Positions 42,601 through 50,625 of a DNA stretch of 64,000 nucleotides are shown in pieces (position 1 is the first letter of the stretch; each line of letters opens with the position of its first letter). A program made the position numbers and the translations under genes. The notes under the pieces were generated by a model that made no database searches, had not been told where the DNA came from, and saw only the letters and a program-made list of their open reading frames with translations. This DNA is from Sphingobacterium lactis (GTDB taxonomy: Bacteria > Bacteroidota > Bacteroidia > Sphingobacteriales > Sphingobacteriaceae): positions 3,906,001-3,970,000 of the forward strand of contig NZ_CP049246.1 of the NCBI RefSeq assembly GCF_011046555.1, given 5' to 3'.

Positions 42601-42782
42601 ACAAGTTCATCAAGAATGCACGCATTTCCGTGATCGGGAATAACCTGGCCCTTTGGACAAAGTACTCCGGTTATGATCCAGAAAGTTCGACCACGGCAAG
42701 TGGATCCAATATCGAAGGATTCGCGGGGATGACCTATCCTGCTGTGCGCAGCTTCCTGTTCAGCTTAAATCTTGGATTCTAA
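39630..42782 (+). CDS. SusC/RagA-family TonB-linked outer-membrane transporter (pair 2)
   Basis: A 1050-residue SusC-type receptor. The leader VLNAQQISVAGKI is almost the same as in pair 1 (VVNAQQISVAGKV). The carboxypeptidase-like domain runs to about residue 100, the TonB-box region is EEVVVTALGIQRSEKSLGYG, and the plug shows GVTISSTGGAPGQGANIQIR and LYGLRGANGVVMITTKSGK. The barrel ends FLFSLNLGF. The TALGI box and GYGAQSV motif place it in a different SusC subgroup from pair 1. No STN domain is present, so control by anti-sigma signalling is not expected. Its partner SusD gene follows after 12 bp. The substrate is unknown; no hydrolase is attached. Confidence 0.9.
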   Translation: MNLPTCLTIALASLCSLQVLNAQQISVAGKITNADGAPIVGASVFIKGTQQGTSSNELGLFTLNVPANSTLLIRAVGYANQEVAVNNRNNLSIQLQEEDSNIEEVVVTALGIQRSEKSLGYGAQSVSSEALNANKQPNLVNALQGKVSGVTISSTGGAPGQGANIQIRGINSIDPTRPGQPLFVIDGILMDNSTSTQGDGAELRGMSNRAVDINPDDIETINILKGGAATALYGLRGANGVVMITTKSGKAGTLKIDYQGTYGFENVNKFPKMQDTYSQGWAGVYNKDDFWPAFGPTVEEAIKLDPTHPSALYKSFEDAFETGNQSRNSLSFTGGTEKFNFLSSLSQLNQQGVLPSTDFKNYQARINTNFTISEKLKGGSSISVNNSGGYRGNAGRYAEQLIYWSPRHDIRDYLEENGTMKSYGDTNNPIYVAESNRFKDDVLRLIGGVNLTYSPTKWLDFMYRLGVDTYRDNREGTALGFQGLSGERLISENGVPGAEGQGFYNVYNQNFRGINSTFIATLKHEFNEDFKGSLRLGQDVYDQVIKRSSAEGGKLTVYNWFDLSNASIVKTRSYLEKYRLMGLFGELALSYRDYLFLTITGRNDITSTLEKGNRSFFYPSATLSYVFSDHMELPESISFGKLRFSYAQIGKDALPYSTSGGLGPYTNLPTGYIGFTRPELLGDKALKPEFTDTYEAGIEMKFLDSRLGVDLNLYTSTSKDQIIRVPVTSATGYATAAINAGSIRNRGLEITLNTVPIQREGFRWSSDLNFSLNRGKVLSLREDLTEITVASEYGYLSSNVYMKLIPGESYGTLYGRTFKRYYSASEIEQGLDKTPELDKDRPLLIGANGFPVLESTALPKKLGNVQPDWIAGWNNTFNYKDFSLNFLVDARVGQSRYNQLGNFMSSFGLADYTEDRNDHKVFAGKTADGNDNTKEVWLGQGVDPKTGTDYGNGFYRNYHRGNSEFFVEDASFVRLRSVSVGYNIPNSLLADKFIKNARISVIGNNLALWTKYSGYDPESSTTASGSNIEGFAGMTYPAVRSFLFSLNLGF

Positions 42783-42794
42783 ACTCGAAACATC

Positions 42795-44216
42795 ATGAAA
42801 AATCTAATCAATATAGGAAAAGTAGCCATCTTAGCTTTGGGACTGTTCTCCCTGCAGAGCTGCAAGGATTATTTCGACCTGACAGAAAACCCCAATCTGG
42901 TACAGGACCCACCGCTGAATTCACTATTGGCAACAGCCACGCACAAGGCGGCGTTCAACAATTACCGGGTGGCCTACTTCAACAATTATTATGCGCAATA
43001 TTTTGCGAGCCCGACGGCAGGTTCGGATACGGACACCTACCAAACCACCAACAATACCTCTACGTGGGACAACCTTTATTATGCGCTTGCTGACCTAGCA
43101 GATTACGCGCAAATTGCGGAGGAATCGAAAGCGAACCATCATTTAGCCATTGCTCAGCTCCTAACAGCCTATCAGGTGGGGCTTGTGGCCGACACATGGG
43201 GAAGCGCACCGTACAGCAAGGCCTTCTACAAGGAACCACTTCTGAATGTACCCTACGACAGTGAGGAAGACCTATACAAGGTACAGTTGGATATGATTGA
43301 GGCGGCATTGGCCAATTTTGCCAAAGAAGTGGGTGAAGTGACGATTGATGCCAACCAAGACCTGCTGAATGGTGGGAAAATCGAGCTATGGGTTCGATTT
43401 GCAAACGGCCTGAAAGCACGCGCGCTGAATAAGGTAAGCAAAAAATCTACATACAATCCAGAAAACGTCTTATCGGCAGTCGCGAAATCACTAACTTCCA
43501 ACGGGGATGATGTCGGCATGAATGTCTTTGACGGAGCCAACCCATGGAATGCCATCGCACGTGCCAACTTGAACCAAGATTTGGATGGCTGGTTGAACAG
43601 CAACTTTATCGACGCCCTCAATGGCACAACATATGGCCTAGTGGATCCTCGGGCTGGATACATTACCAATAAAACCGTAAATGGTGTATTCAAGGGCACC
43701 AGAAGTGGCCAGGGGAACGTGGGTGGACCCAATACGGTATACGATGAGTGTTACATCAGCATGAACTCCACAATCAGTGCCGACACTTCCGCACTGTCCA
43801 TTATCACCTACTCGGAAGTGAAGTTCATCGAGGCAGAAGCTGCATTCCGCGCCAATAAAAAGGCACAGGCTTACACTGCTTTCCTGAAAGGTGTACAGGC
43901 CAACATGGATAAACTCAAAGTTCCTGCAGCAGATGCAGCCACTTATATCGCAGCCATTTCGAAAGGGGAAGCCGCATTGACGCTATCAGATATCTTCCGC
44001 GAGAAATATATCGTCACTTATCTCAATGCAGAAGCATGGAACGACGCCCGCCGTTGGGATTATCAATACAAGAACTTCCAATTACCAATGGGAGCTGTCC
44101 TGGGCAATGAATTCATTCGCCGCGTCGCCTATCCATTGAATGAAACAACAGAAAATGGATCGAATGTTCCTGAAGAAGTACCGTTGAGCACCAAATTATG
44201 GTGGGACAAACCATAA
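42795..44216 (+). CDS. SusD/RagB-family lipoprotein (pair 2, SusD-like_2 type)
   Basis: A 473-residue lipoprotein with the signal ALGLFSLQSC (Cys23), followed by KDYFDLTENPN. It belongs to the shorter SusD-like_2 branch: NYYAQYFASPTAGSDTDTYQ near residue 65, ALADLADYAQIAEESK, VGLVADTWGSAPYSKAF near 130, and a C-terminal EVKFIEAEAAFRANK and YLNAEAWNDARRWDYQ. It pairs with the SusC ending at 42782. This branch often serves loci without attached glycoside hydrolases, as here. A terminator lies 60 bp downstream. Confidence 0.88.
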   Translation: MKNLINIGKVAILALGLFSLQSCKDYFDLTENPNLVQDPPLNSLLATATHKAAFNNYRVAYFNNYYAQYFASPTAGSDTDTYQTTNNTSTWDNLYYALADLADYAQIAEESKANHHLAIAQLLTAYQVGLVADTWGSAPYSKAFYKEPLLNVPYDSEEDLYKVQLDMIEAALANFAKEVGEVTIDANQDLLNGGKIELWVRFANGLKARALNKVSKKSTYNPENVLSAVAKSLTSNGDDVGMNVFDGANPWNAIARANLNQDLDGWLNSNFIDALNGTTYGLVDPRAGYITNKTVNGVFKGTRSGQGNVGGPNTVYDECYISMNSTISADTSALSIITYSEVKFIEAEAAFRANKKAQAYTAFLKGVQANMDKLKVPAADAATYIAAISKGEAALTLSDIFREKYIVTYLNAEAWNDARRWDYQYKNFQLPMGAVLGNEFIRRVAYPLNETTENGSNVPEEVPLSTKLWWDKP

Positions 44217-44275
44217 CCTAGGGATCTTAACAGCTAATCCATAGCCAAGTATCGCTTGATACAATGGATAAAACA

Positions 44276-44325
44276 AAATAACCGATTTTCAATCTGTTCA
44301 GACAGAAGGGAAATCGGTTATTTTT
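44276..44325 (+). terminator. Terminator after SusC/SusD pair 2
   Basis: AAATAACCGATTT (44276-44288) pairs with AAATCGGTTATTT (44311-44323), and T continues to 44325. A small inner hairpin (CTGT / ACAG) lies in the loop. Confidence 0.82.
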
Positions 44326-44377
44326 ATGCCCTATTTTTAGGTAGCAAACTATCCCCTTTATTTAAAGGGGATACTCC

Positions 44378-44971
44378 CTACCCTTTGCTCAACAGCCGTT
44401 TTCTTATCCGGCTTAAGCTTTGGTTCTTGATCCCCAAGTAGGAGGCAACATGGTAGGCCTGCACACGTTGGAGGATATTGGGATGGTCCTGCAAAAGATT
44501 TACATAGCGCTGTTCATGGCTCAGAAACAGTAAGTCCTCCGTGCGGACCTGAGATTGATTGAAAAAATGCTCCGCCAGGTTACGGCCAAATTTCTCCCAC
44601 GCTTTCGAATTTTCATAGAGATATTGCAGGTTCTCGTAGCTGATAAATAGAATCTCAGCATCTTCCAATGCCTGGATATAATAGCGGCAGGGATGTTGAA
44701 ACACGAAGCTGCGGAAGGAAACTACAAACTGCTCCTCCGAAAAGAAATAGATATTCTTCTCTTCTCCAGTAGATTCATCATAATAATAAATACGGAAAAT
44801 GCCGCTCAGGACAATACCCAAATCTTTACAGACAATGTGCTGTTGATTGAAGAAATCGGCTTTATTATAGGATTTCCGATGCCAAAAGGGCAAACTTAAG
44901 GCAAGGTTCTCCGGTGAAAGATCGCCAATACCATTCAAGATCCTGGTTAGGAATTCTTCTTTTTCAAACAT
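44378..44971 (-). CDS. Crp/Fnr-family transcriptional regulator
   Basis: A 197-residue regulator with an N-terminal cyclic-nucleotide-binding-like beta-barrel (about 20-120, FFNQQHIVCKDLGIVLSGIF and GEEKNIYFFSEEQFVVSF) and a short C-terminal helix-turn-helix (AYHVASYLGIKNQSLSRIRK). The canonical cAMP-binding RxS phosphate cassette is absent, as in most Bacteroidota members, so the ligand is unknown. It is convergent with SusC/SusD pair 2 and alone on its strand. It shares family and C-terminal sequence (SYLxIxxQSLSRIR) with the second Crp/Fnr gene at 61188-61772. Confidence 0.85.
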   Translation of the reverse strand: MFEKEEFLTRILNGIGDLSPENLALSLPFWHRKSYNKADFFNQQHIVCKDLGIVLSGIFRIYYYDESTGEEKNIYFFSEEQFVVSFRSFVFQHPCRYYIQALEDAEILFISYENLQYLYENSKAWEKFGRNLAEHFFNQSQVRTEDLLFLSHEQRYVNLLQDHPNILQRVQAYHVASYLGIKNQSLSRIRKRLLSKG

Positions 44972-45086
44972 GAATAGTTAGTGTTAAGTGCACCTAAAGA
45001 TAAAACCTTTTCAGCAGTGTAGAAAATTGTTACAACATCTTTCCACCTTCCGAATCCCATCAGAAACCAGAATCCTCCACAAACCC

Positions 45087-45114
45087 AAAAACCCGGAAGG
45101 ATTCTCCTTCCGGG
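45087..45114 (-). terminator. Terminator of the osmC gene
   Basis: CCCGGAAGGA (45092-45101) and TCCTTCCGGG (45105-45114) form a perfect 10-bp stem with a TTC loop; on the minus strand a five-T run follows (A at 45087-45091). It lies 18 bp after the stop at 45133. Confidence 0.9.
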
Positions 45115-45132
45115 CCACACCTGTGAACAGGG

Positions 45133-45558
45133 TTATTTACTATAGTTAGTGGTCAAGGAAATATCCAATCCGCCAAGCGCTTTTGAAATGAGGCAATTTG
45201 CTTTTGCTCCCTTTGCGATTTCCACAAATTCCTTTTCGGAAAGTCCATTGATGGGCTCTGCGTGTAAGGCCAGTTCGATTGCTTCGATCAATCCTTTCCC
45301 CATATCGAAGAATACCGTTGCTGTTGTTTGGAGTGCCCCTGGTGTGAAGCCCAATTGCGTCAATGCCAAGGACATCGCCATGGTAAAACATCCAGCGTGT
45401 GCAGCGCCCAGAAGTTCCTCCGGGTTCGTGCCGATACCTTCCGCAAACCGTGTATTGAATGAATATTGAGTATTCTCCAAGACGCCACTCTGCGTACTGA
45501 TCGCGCCTTTTCCGTTTTTGATGTCGCCGTTCCAAACGGCCTGTGCAGTTCTTTTCAT
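45133..45558 (-). CDS. osmC: OsmC-family peroxiredoxin
   Basis: A 141-residue OsmC/Ohr-type thiol peroxidase that reduces organic hydroperoxides. The frame is open to 45678, but MKRTAQAVWNGDIKNGKGAI at 45558 is the normal family start. The two catalytic cysteines are in AHAGCFTMAMSLAL and KANCLISKAL; the conserved Arg is in YSFNTRF and the Glu in NPEELLGAAHAG. The spacing and WNGDIKNGKG start favour OsmC over Ohr. It is a monocistronic gene closed by a terminator. A -7 box at 45665-45672 would give a long leader. Confidence 0.9.
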   Translation of the reverse strand: MKRTAQAVWNGDIKNGKGAISTQSGVLENTQYSFNTRFAEGIGTNPEELLGAAHAGCFTMAMSLALTQLGFTPGALQTTATVFFDMGKGLIEAIELALHAEPINGLSEKEFVEIAKGAKANCLISKALGGLDISLTTNYSK

Positions 45559-45886
45559 GGTAATATTGTTTGTGTGATCCTGTAAATTTCCATGAAAACC
45601 AGTAAAGATTTTTTCACTTAAGTGCATATTTGGCGATTTCCCTTCCTGAAAAAGAATAAAACCACAAAAATACCGCATCCAATGTGGCCATCGAATACGT
45701 CATCAACACCCTTATAATAAAATTGCCCCGTTCATACCGACCGTCTACTGCAAAAGCAATAGCAATCGATATGAACGAGGCCAAAATTGGTAATCTCTTC
45801 AGTTGTTTAGAAAGAGGCTATGGACATATTTACTCTTCCTATCTCACATGTCATATCTAACATCTCACATCTCTCACATAAATAGC
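45559..45886. other. Intergenic region between osmC and the M14 peptidase gene
   Basis: About 330 bp with no gene. It holds a candidate osmC -7 box (TATTTTTG, minus strand, 45672-45665), a 10-bp palindrome CACTTAAGTG at 45615-45624, and a short direct repeat at 45841-45879. Nothing else stands out. Confidence 0.5.
45841..45879. repeat. Short direct repeat of TCTCACAT
   Basis: ATCTCACAT occurs at 45841-45849 and 45862-45870 and CTCTCACAT at 45871-45879, all just downstream of the M14 peptidase stop. Copy number is three and the unit short, so it may be simple-sequence drift. Confidence 0.4.
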
Positions 45887-47398
45887 TTACTGCACCCTAT
45901 TTTTCAATGCCGGAATTTCCGACAAGGGCTTATTCAGATCAATGAGGTAACCGTTCAAGACGGCATATTTCAGGGTTCCATTGCTGTCACCGATATAGAA
46001 ATTGGTGGTACCACCGAGATCGATAAATGGTGTTGCGGCAAAATTAGGTGTTGCGAAAACGTGGATAGGCAGGCTATGCAACATATTGGCCTGTTCCGGC
46101 TTAAGCTGTGCAACCTGTACGCCGATGTACCCTTTCTTGAGCAGGTCAAATGCGATTTCCGGCGTGATGGATTCGAAATTCGGAAGCGGCTGTGGAGCGA
46201 TCTTACCGATGATGAATTTCATACCGTCGGCTTGCACTTCGTCATATCCCATGGACTCCGGCAGATCCCCGATGTCTTCCACGCGCCCGCGTACAAAGTA
46301 GTCCCTACCAACGGTAGTTTCTCCGCGACGAATAGCAATATCACTTTTCAGGGAAATGGAATCCGAACCGAACTCCAATCCACGGATCAGGACATCGTGG
46401 AAATTTGAGGCATTGAACGGAATATCTTCATAGCCTTTGGCATCATAGCTGCCATAGCTTCCCTGCGCAATTTCCATCAGTGCGTTCAGGATGATCATAA
46501 AGTTCAGCTTCCGGATCTGTTGTTTCTCTGGATCTCCTTTCAATCCACCGGATTCAATGAGTACCGTACTGGCGCCCCAGGATTGGAAGTTATCCCCGAA
46601 CCCGCGTGGGGTATAAGTATCGTCATATTTAGCCACCGCATCGGGGATATACTGTTGCAGCAGCTTATTCATGCCCACAATGATCTGCATGGCACCCTCA
46701 CGGACCTCATTCACTTCCCTTTCCGGATTGTATGCCGGAGCCAAGAGGGAGATGGTCACCGGATTTTTGGTATCCGGCACATTATAATAGATATTCTGGT
46801 CGTGCAGATTAAAGCCATAGCGTGGCTTAATGGCGTCGGCGCGTGCTTTCAGCAATTTCCCCTCTACGGTCTGCCCTGCACGGGCATCCCTGTTCAGGTC
46901 GATGCTCTGTGCATTCCTGCGCAGGAACCGTTCGGCACCATCGGGATTCAACATCGGGATAAAATGGATATTGAGATTCTCCCGAAGCATGGTCCGCACC
47001 GTATCGAAGCCGTCCCCCTTCCCTTCCAGAAAATTGAATAGGTCGAAAAGCGCCATGGTTGCCGTCGGCTCATCGCCATGCATCTGCGACCACAACATCA
47101 CTTTTTTATCACCTTCCCCGTATTCCAGTTCATAAATGGAACGACCTTCCACAGATTTCCCGATCTCGGTCACCCCAAAGATGTCGGACTTCCGGTGTAC
47201 TTGTACCAAGGAGTCGATATCTGTGTGCTTAAAGCGACGGTGATACAGCGCGGGCTCCTTAAATGTTGCATGCAAACTGTTCAATTGGGCAGTATCCAGA
47301 TGGTATCCGGAACCGACAGTCGAGGAGGAATTCCCTGTAAAGGGATTGCTGCAAGTTGTTGCTGCCAGCAAGCCCAAGGAAAGGATAAAAAACTTCAT
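45887..47398 (-). CDS. M14-family zinc carboxypeptidase, exported
   Basis: A 503-residue metallocarboxypeptidase. The zinc ligands are His107 and Glu110 in SQMHGDEPT and His199 in FNLHDQN; the catalytic Glu appears in STVLIESGGLKGD. The N-terminus (MKFFILSLGLLAATTCSNPF) is a signal peptide; TTC is a weak lipobox, so the protein may be a lipoprotein or simply secreted. A C-terminal region (about 370-500) of beta character follows the catalytic domain. It is the last gene of an operon with an LD-carboxypeptidase (1 bp away) and dihydroorotase. A role in trimming murein or dietary peptides is likely. Confidence 0.87.
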   Translation of the reverse strand: MKFFILSLGLLAATTCSNPFTGNSSSTVGSGYHLDTAQLNSLHATFKEPALYHRRFKHTDIDSLVQVHRKSDIFGVTEIGKSVEGRSIYELEYGEGDKKVMLWSQMHGDEPTATMALFDLFNFLEGKGDGFDTVRTMLRENLNIHFIPMLNPDGAERFLRRNAQSIDLNRDARAGQTVEGKLLKARADAIKPRYGFNLHDQNIYYNVPDTKNPVTISLLAPAYNPEREVNEVREGAMQIIVGMNKLLQQYIPDAVAKYDDTYTPRGFGDNFQSWGASTVLIESGGLKGDPEKQQIRKLNFMIILNALMEIAQGSYGSYDAKGYEDIPFNASNFHDVLIRGLEFGSDSISLKSDIAIRRGETTVGRDYFVRGRVEDIGDLPESMGYDEVQADGMKFIIGKIAPQPLPNFESITPEIAFDLLKKGYIGVQVAQLKPEQANMLHSLPIHVFATPNFAATPFIDLGGTTNFYIGDSNGTLKYAVLNGYLIDLNKPLSEIPALKNRVQ

Positions 47399-47399
47399 A

Positions 47400-48446
47400 T
47401 TATACCAGTGCTTTCTCTAAAATTTCAATTGTTCCCTTGTTTGCATCGATACGCGCCTGAACGCCCACCGGCAAGAGGAACTGATCATCAATATGACCAA
47501 TAACCGCACCAGAATAAGAAGGAATTTGTAATGGTTTTATGAAATCCCGAAGAATCTGATCGAGATTCAGGGAGCCGTAACCACCTGAAGGTGAACATCC
47601 CGTACATTTCCCGAAGACAAATCCTTTGATCTGCTTGAGGATGCCAGCGTTCATCAATTGACAGAACATACGGTCCACCTTTTCAGGCGACTCGTTTATC
47701 TCTTCGAGGAACAGAATGCTTCCGGTAAAATCCGGAAGGTATGGCGACCCACATAAGCCCGAGATCAAAGTCAGGTTTCCACCCAGCAATTTTCCTTCGG
47801 CGATTCCAGGATTGATGGTTGTTATACGATCTTTATATTGAACGATATTGTCTCCTTTTTTGGCCGGATTGGTATAGGTCAGCAATTGGTTATCCATCAG
47901 TTGCTCCTTGAAGGTCTTTGCAACCAAATTGCTCCAGGTACTTGTACCCACAGGGCCGTGGAAGGTCACTAAACCTGCCTTCGCTTGAAAGGCCATGATC
48001 AGCGCCGTAATATCGCTATAGCCAATCAGGGCTTTCGGATTTTTCTTGATCAGTTCGTAATCAATGCGTCCCAATAATCTGGAGGCGCCCGCACCACCGC
48101 GGATGCAGAGAATACCAGCTACGGATTTATCGGCAAACATGTCGTGTAGATCTTCCAAGCGTTGATCATCCGTTCCCGCAAGGTTTCCATACCGCTGACG
48201 GATATACTTTCCTTCCTTTACCTTGAATCCAAAATACGTCAAGACTTCCTTGGTCAATGTAATGGCATCCTCATCGCCCAAGGCACTTGCCGGGGTAATG
48301 ATGCCGATGGTATCGCCAGCTTTCAGCACGTTGCCCTTCAGGAGTGGTGCCACTTGGCTTGCCAGATCCATGGCTTCCGATTTACCAAATAACGGGAGAG
48401 TCGCCAGACCGATCCCCAACGATTTTATAAACGAACGTTTATCCAT
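47400..48446 (-). CDS. LD-carboxypeptidase (S66 family)
   Basis: A 348-residue serine peptidase of the LdcA/MccF family. The nucleophile Ser is in CIRGGAGASRLLG, followed by ALIGYSDITAL; the triad Glu is in LFLEEINESPEKVDRM and the His in AVIGHIDDQFLLP. The N-terminal MDKRSFIKSLGIGLATLPLF looks like a Tat-type leader with KR in place of RR, suggesting a periplasmic enzyme rather than the usual cytosolic LdcA. Such enzymes remove the terminal D-Ala from murein tetrapeptides. The genes on either side are 1 and 6 bp away, so it is part of the pyrC operon. Confidence 0.88.
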   Translation of the reverse strand: MDKRSFIKSLGIGLATLPLFGKSEAMDLASQVAPLLKGNVLKAGDTIGIITPASALGDEDAITLTKEVLTYFGFKVKEGKYIRQRYGNLAGTDDQRLEDLHDMFADKSVAGILCIRGGAGASRLLGRIDYELIKKNPKALIGYSDITALIMAFQAKAGLVTFHGPVGTSTWSNLVAKTFKEQLMDNQLLTYTNPAKKGDNIVQYKDRITTINPGIAEGKLLGGNLTLISGLCGSPYLPDFTGSILFLEEINESPEKVDRMFCQLMNAGILKQIKGFVFGKCTGCSPSGGYGSLNLDQILRDFIKPLQIPSYSGAVIGHIDDQFLLPVGVQARIDANKGTIEILEKALV

Positions 48447-48452
48447 GTTTTA

Positions 48453-49787
48453 TTAACGGTTAAAAAGTAAACGATGTCCAGAACCTACCTCCTGTATCTT
48501 ACCTGCTGTATACGCCAAAGCGCCGGACACCAAGGTATGTTCGATGGTAGCTGAAAAAGTATGGTTTTCAAATGGAGACCAGCCGCACTTGGATAAGATA
48601 TTATCCTTAGTTACGGTGTATGGTTTATTCAGATCAACAAGTACCAAATCTGCCCAATACCCTTCGCGGATATATCCGCGTTGTTCAATCTGAAAGAGGG
48701 TTGCGGTATTGTGGGCCGTTTTTTGTACCAACTGCTCCAAGGTCAATTTTCCTTCCTTGACCATATCCAACAGCGCCTGTAGGGCGTGTTGCACCAATGG
48801 ACCGCCGGAAGGTGCCTGTAGGTAAGGTTGTGATTTCTCTTCTATGGTATGCGGTGCATGGTCCGTTGCGATCACATCGATATGTCCGTCCAACACGGCC
48901 TTCAAAATACCGTCACGGTCATGGGCCGTTTTCACTGCCGGATTCCATTTGATGAAATTACCCTTAGTCTTGTAATCTGCATCCGAAAACCAAAGGTGAT
49001 GGATACAGGCTTCCGCCGTAATGCGTTTCTGATCCAATGGGATGCTGTTGTCGAACAGCGCTGTTTCCTTAGCTGTGGATATATGCAGGATATGCAGGCG
49101 TGTATTGTTTTTCTTAGCTAGTGCTACAGCTTTGGAGGAGGACAGGTAACAAGCCTCTTCCGAACGAATAAGGGGATGCATATCGATGGTGATCTGCTCG
49201 CCATATTTCTCTTTGTAAAGGGCAAGGTTTGCTTGGATGGTTGCCTCGTCTTCACAATGCGTCGCAATCAAGGTCGGTGCTTGACTGAAGATGGCTTCCA
49301 ATGCCTTTTCATTATCGACCAGCATATTCCCTGTAGAGGATCCCATGAACACTTTGATTCCGCAGACATCCCGAGGGTTTGTTTTCAAGACTTCATCCAG
49401 ATTGTCATTGGCCGCCCCCATAAAGAAGGAATAATTCGCAAGGGATGAGTCCTGACCGATATCGTATTTATCCTGCAGGAGCTTTTGGGTCAATGTATTG
49501 GGCACCGTATTGGGCATTTCCATAAAAGAAGTTGTACCACCGGCAACGGCAGCTCGACTTTCGGTAAAAATGTCCGCTTTATGCGTCAATCCTGGTTCCC
49601 GAAAGTGTACTTGGTCATCGATCAAACCGGGCAGGAGATGCAAGCCTTCCGCATTGATTTCCCGATCCGCTTGGACATCAATCGTTCCAGCAATCTTCGC
49701 AATGCGTCCATCTTTAATAAAAATATCCAGCGCCTGGATGGAACCTTCGTTCACAACCTGCGCTTGCTTAATCAAAATTGTCGACAT
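48453..49787 (-). CDS. pyrC: Dihydroorotase
   Basis: A 444-residue amidohydrolase of pyrimidine synthesis (carbamoyl-aspartate to dihydroorotate). The signature QVHFREPG carries two metal-binding His residues; further ligands appear in ATHCEDEA, LHILHISTAKE and the catalytic Asp in VIATDHAPHT. The length and the LLPGLIDDQVHFREPGLTHK pattern fit class I dihydroorotase. It is the first gene of an operon with two peptidases, an odd partnership. A -7 box lies at 49816-49823, about 22 nt upstream of the start allowing for the transcription start. Confidence 0.92.
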   Translation of the reverse strand: MSTILIKQAQVVNEGSIQALDIFIKDGRIAKIAGTIDVQADREINAEGLHLLPGLIDDQVHFREPGLTHKADIFTESRAAVAGGTTSFMEMPNTVPNTLTQKLLQDKYDIGQDSSLANYSFFMGAANDNLDEVLKTNPRDVCGIKVFMGSSTGNMLVDNEKALEAIFSQAPTLIATHCEDEATIQANLALYKEKYGEQITIDMHPLIRSEEACYLSSSKAVALAKKNNTRLHILHISTAKETALFDNSIPLDQKRITAEACIHHLWFSDADYKTKGNFIKWNPAVKTAHDRDGILKAVLDGHIDVIATDHAPHTIEEKSQPYLQAPSGGPLVQHALQALLDMVKEGKLTLEQLVQKTAHNTATLFQIEQRGYIREGYWADLVLVDLNKPYTVTKDNILSKCGWSPFENHTFSATIEHTLVSGALAYTAGKIQEVGSGHRLLFNR

Positions 49788-49815
49788 GTATGTGTTCTTT
49801 TGTGGTTATGCTAAA

Positions 49816-49823
49816 CAAATATA
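49816..49823 (-). promoter_or_regulatory. -7 box of the pyrC-LD-carboxypeptidase-M14 operon
   Basis: On the minus strand TATATTTG is an exact TAnnTTTG element about 28 bp before the ATG at 49787. The -33 TTG is not at standard spacing. Confidence 0.5.
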
Positions 49824-49926
49824 GCAATTTAAGGGAGTTTGTATGCTTCCAAGCGCGACAGAAGGGAATTAAAATAAGAGTGTGCAGACCACAAATCGTC
49901 GGCTGTAAACAGTAACCTACGTACTA

Positions 49927-50625
49927 TTAAGCCGGCTTATCAAATGTTCCGACCGGCACATAGAACTGCTCCAGTTCTTCCTTCCGATTGATTTTGCGGC
50001 ATCCTCCATTTTCCAACAGCACAATCTGCGTACTGATATCCAGCACATTCATGTAATCGTGATCTGAAACGAGAAATCCCTTTTCATGGGATTTGGACCT
50101 GATGATCTGTTGAATTCGTTCTTTTAAGAGCGGTGATATGCCGGAGAAGGGCTCATCCAGCAGGATAAAGGTGGCAGGCTGTTCTACCAGCAGGAGAATT
50201 TCCAGATAGCGCAATTCTCCACCGGAGATATCGGCAATCTTGACATCCAGAATCGGATTTAGGATCTCGTCCCGCTCTAAGCGGTCCCAAGCCTCTTTGT
50301 TGGTGAGCATAAAACGAATCGCCTTCCGTACGCTGAAAGAAGTCGGCAGAAAACTATCCTGAGAAAGATAACAGACCTCCTTGCTGCGAAAGGCTTCGCG
50401 AACCTTTTTCCCATTGATTCGGATATAAGCATAATGAGCCGTTAATGCACCAAAGATAATCTGCATGAAGGTTGTTTTGCCGCATCCATTTCTCCCCAGT
50501 AGCCCAACGATATCCCCCACATTTAAGCACAGAAATCCGCCCGTCAACAACTGCCTGTCCGACTGGTAGCTGAACTGCACCGAATCAATATATAATTCCT
50601 TATCCTTTAAATTCATCGTATGCAA
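49927..50625 (-). CDS. ABC transporter ATP-binding protein
   Basis: A 232-residue ABC ATPase. Walker A is GLLGRNGCGKTT, the Q-loop is CYLSQDSF, the signature is ISGGELRYLEIL (degenerate from LSGGQ), Walker B is FILLDEPFSG and the H-loop is LVSDHDYMN. Starts at 50625 and 50616 are both possible; either overlaps the upstream 102-residue membrane protein gene (by 26 or 17 bp). No full-length permease or binding protein is present. Export or a regulatory function is more likely than import, but the substrate is unknown. Confidence 0.87.
   Translation of the reverse strand: MHTMNLKDKELYIDSVQFSYQSDRQLLTGGFLCLNVGDIVGLLGRNGCGKTTFMQIIFGALTAHYAYIRINGKKVREAFRSKEVCYLSQDSFLPTSFSVRKAIRFMLTNKEAWDRLERDEILNPILDVKIADISGGELRYLEILLLVEQPATFILLDEPFSGISPLLKERIQQIIRSKSHEKGFLVSDHDYMNVLDISTQIVLLENGGCRKINRKEELEQFYVPVGTFDKPA

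Noticed and set aside
44256..44441. 61-codon plus-strand frame after SusC/SusD pair 2
   Set aside because: It spans the terminator hairpin and the 3' end of the Crp/Fnr gene; not a credible gene.
45841..45879. Possible CRISPR-like repeat
   Set aside because: Units are 9 bp with irregular spacing and only three copies; no spacers and no cas genes.
47400..48446. Mature Tat substrate for the LD-carboxypeptidase
   Set aside because: The leader has KR rather than RR before the hydrophobic segment, so Tat export is only mentioned as possible, not called.
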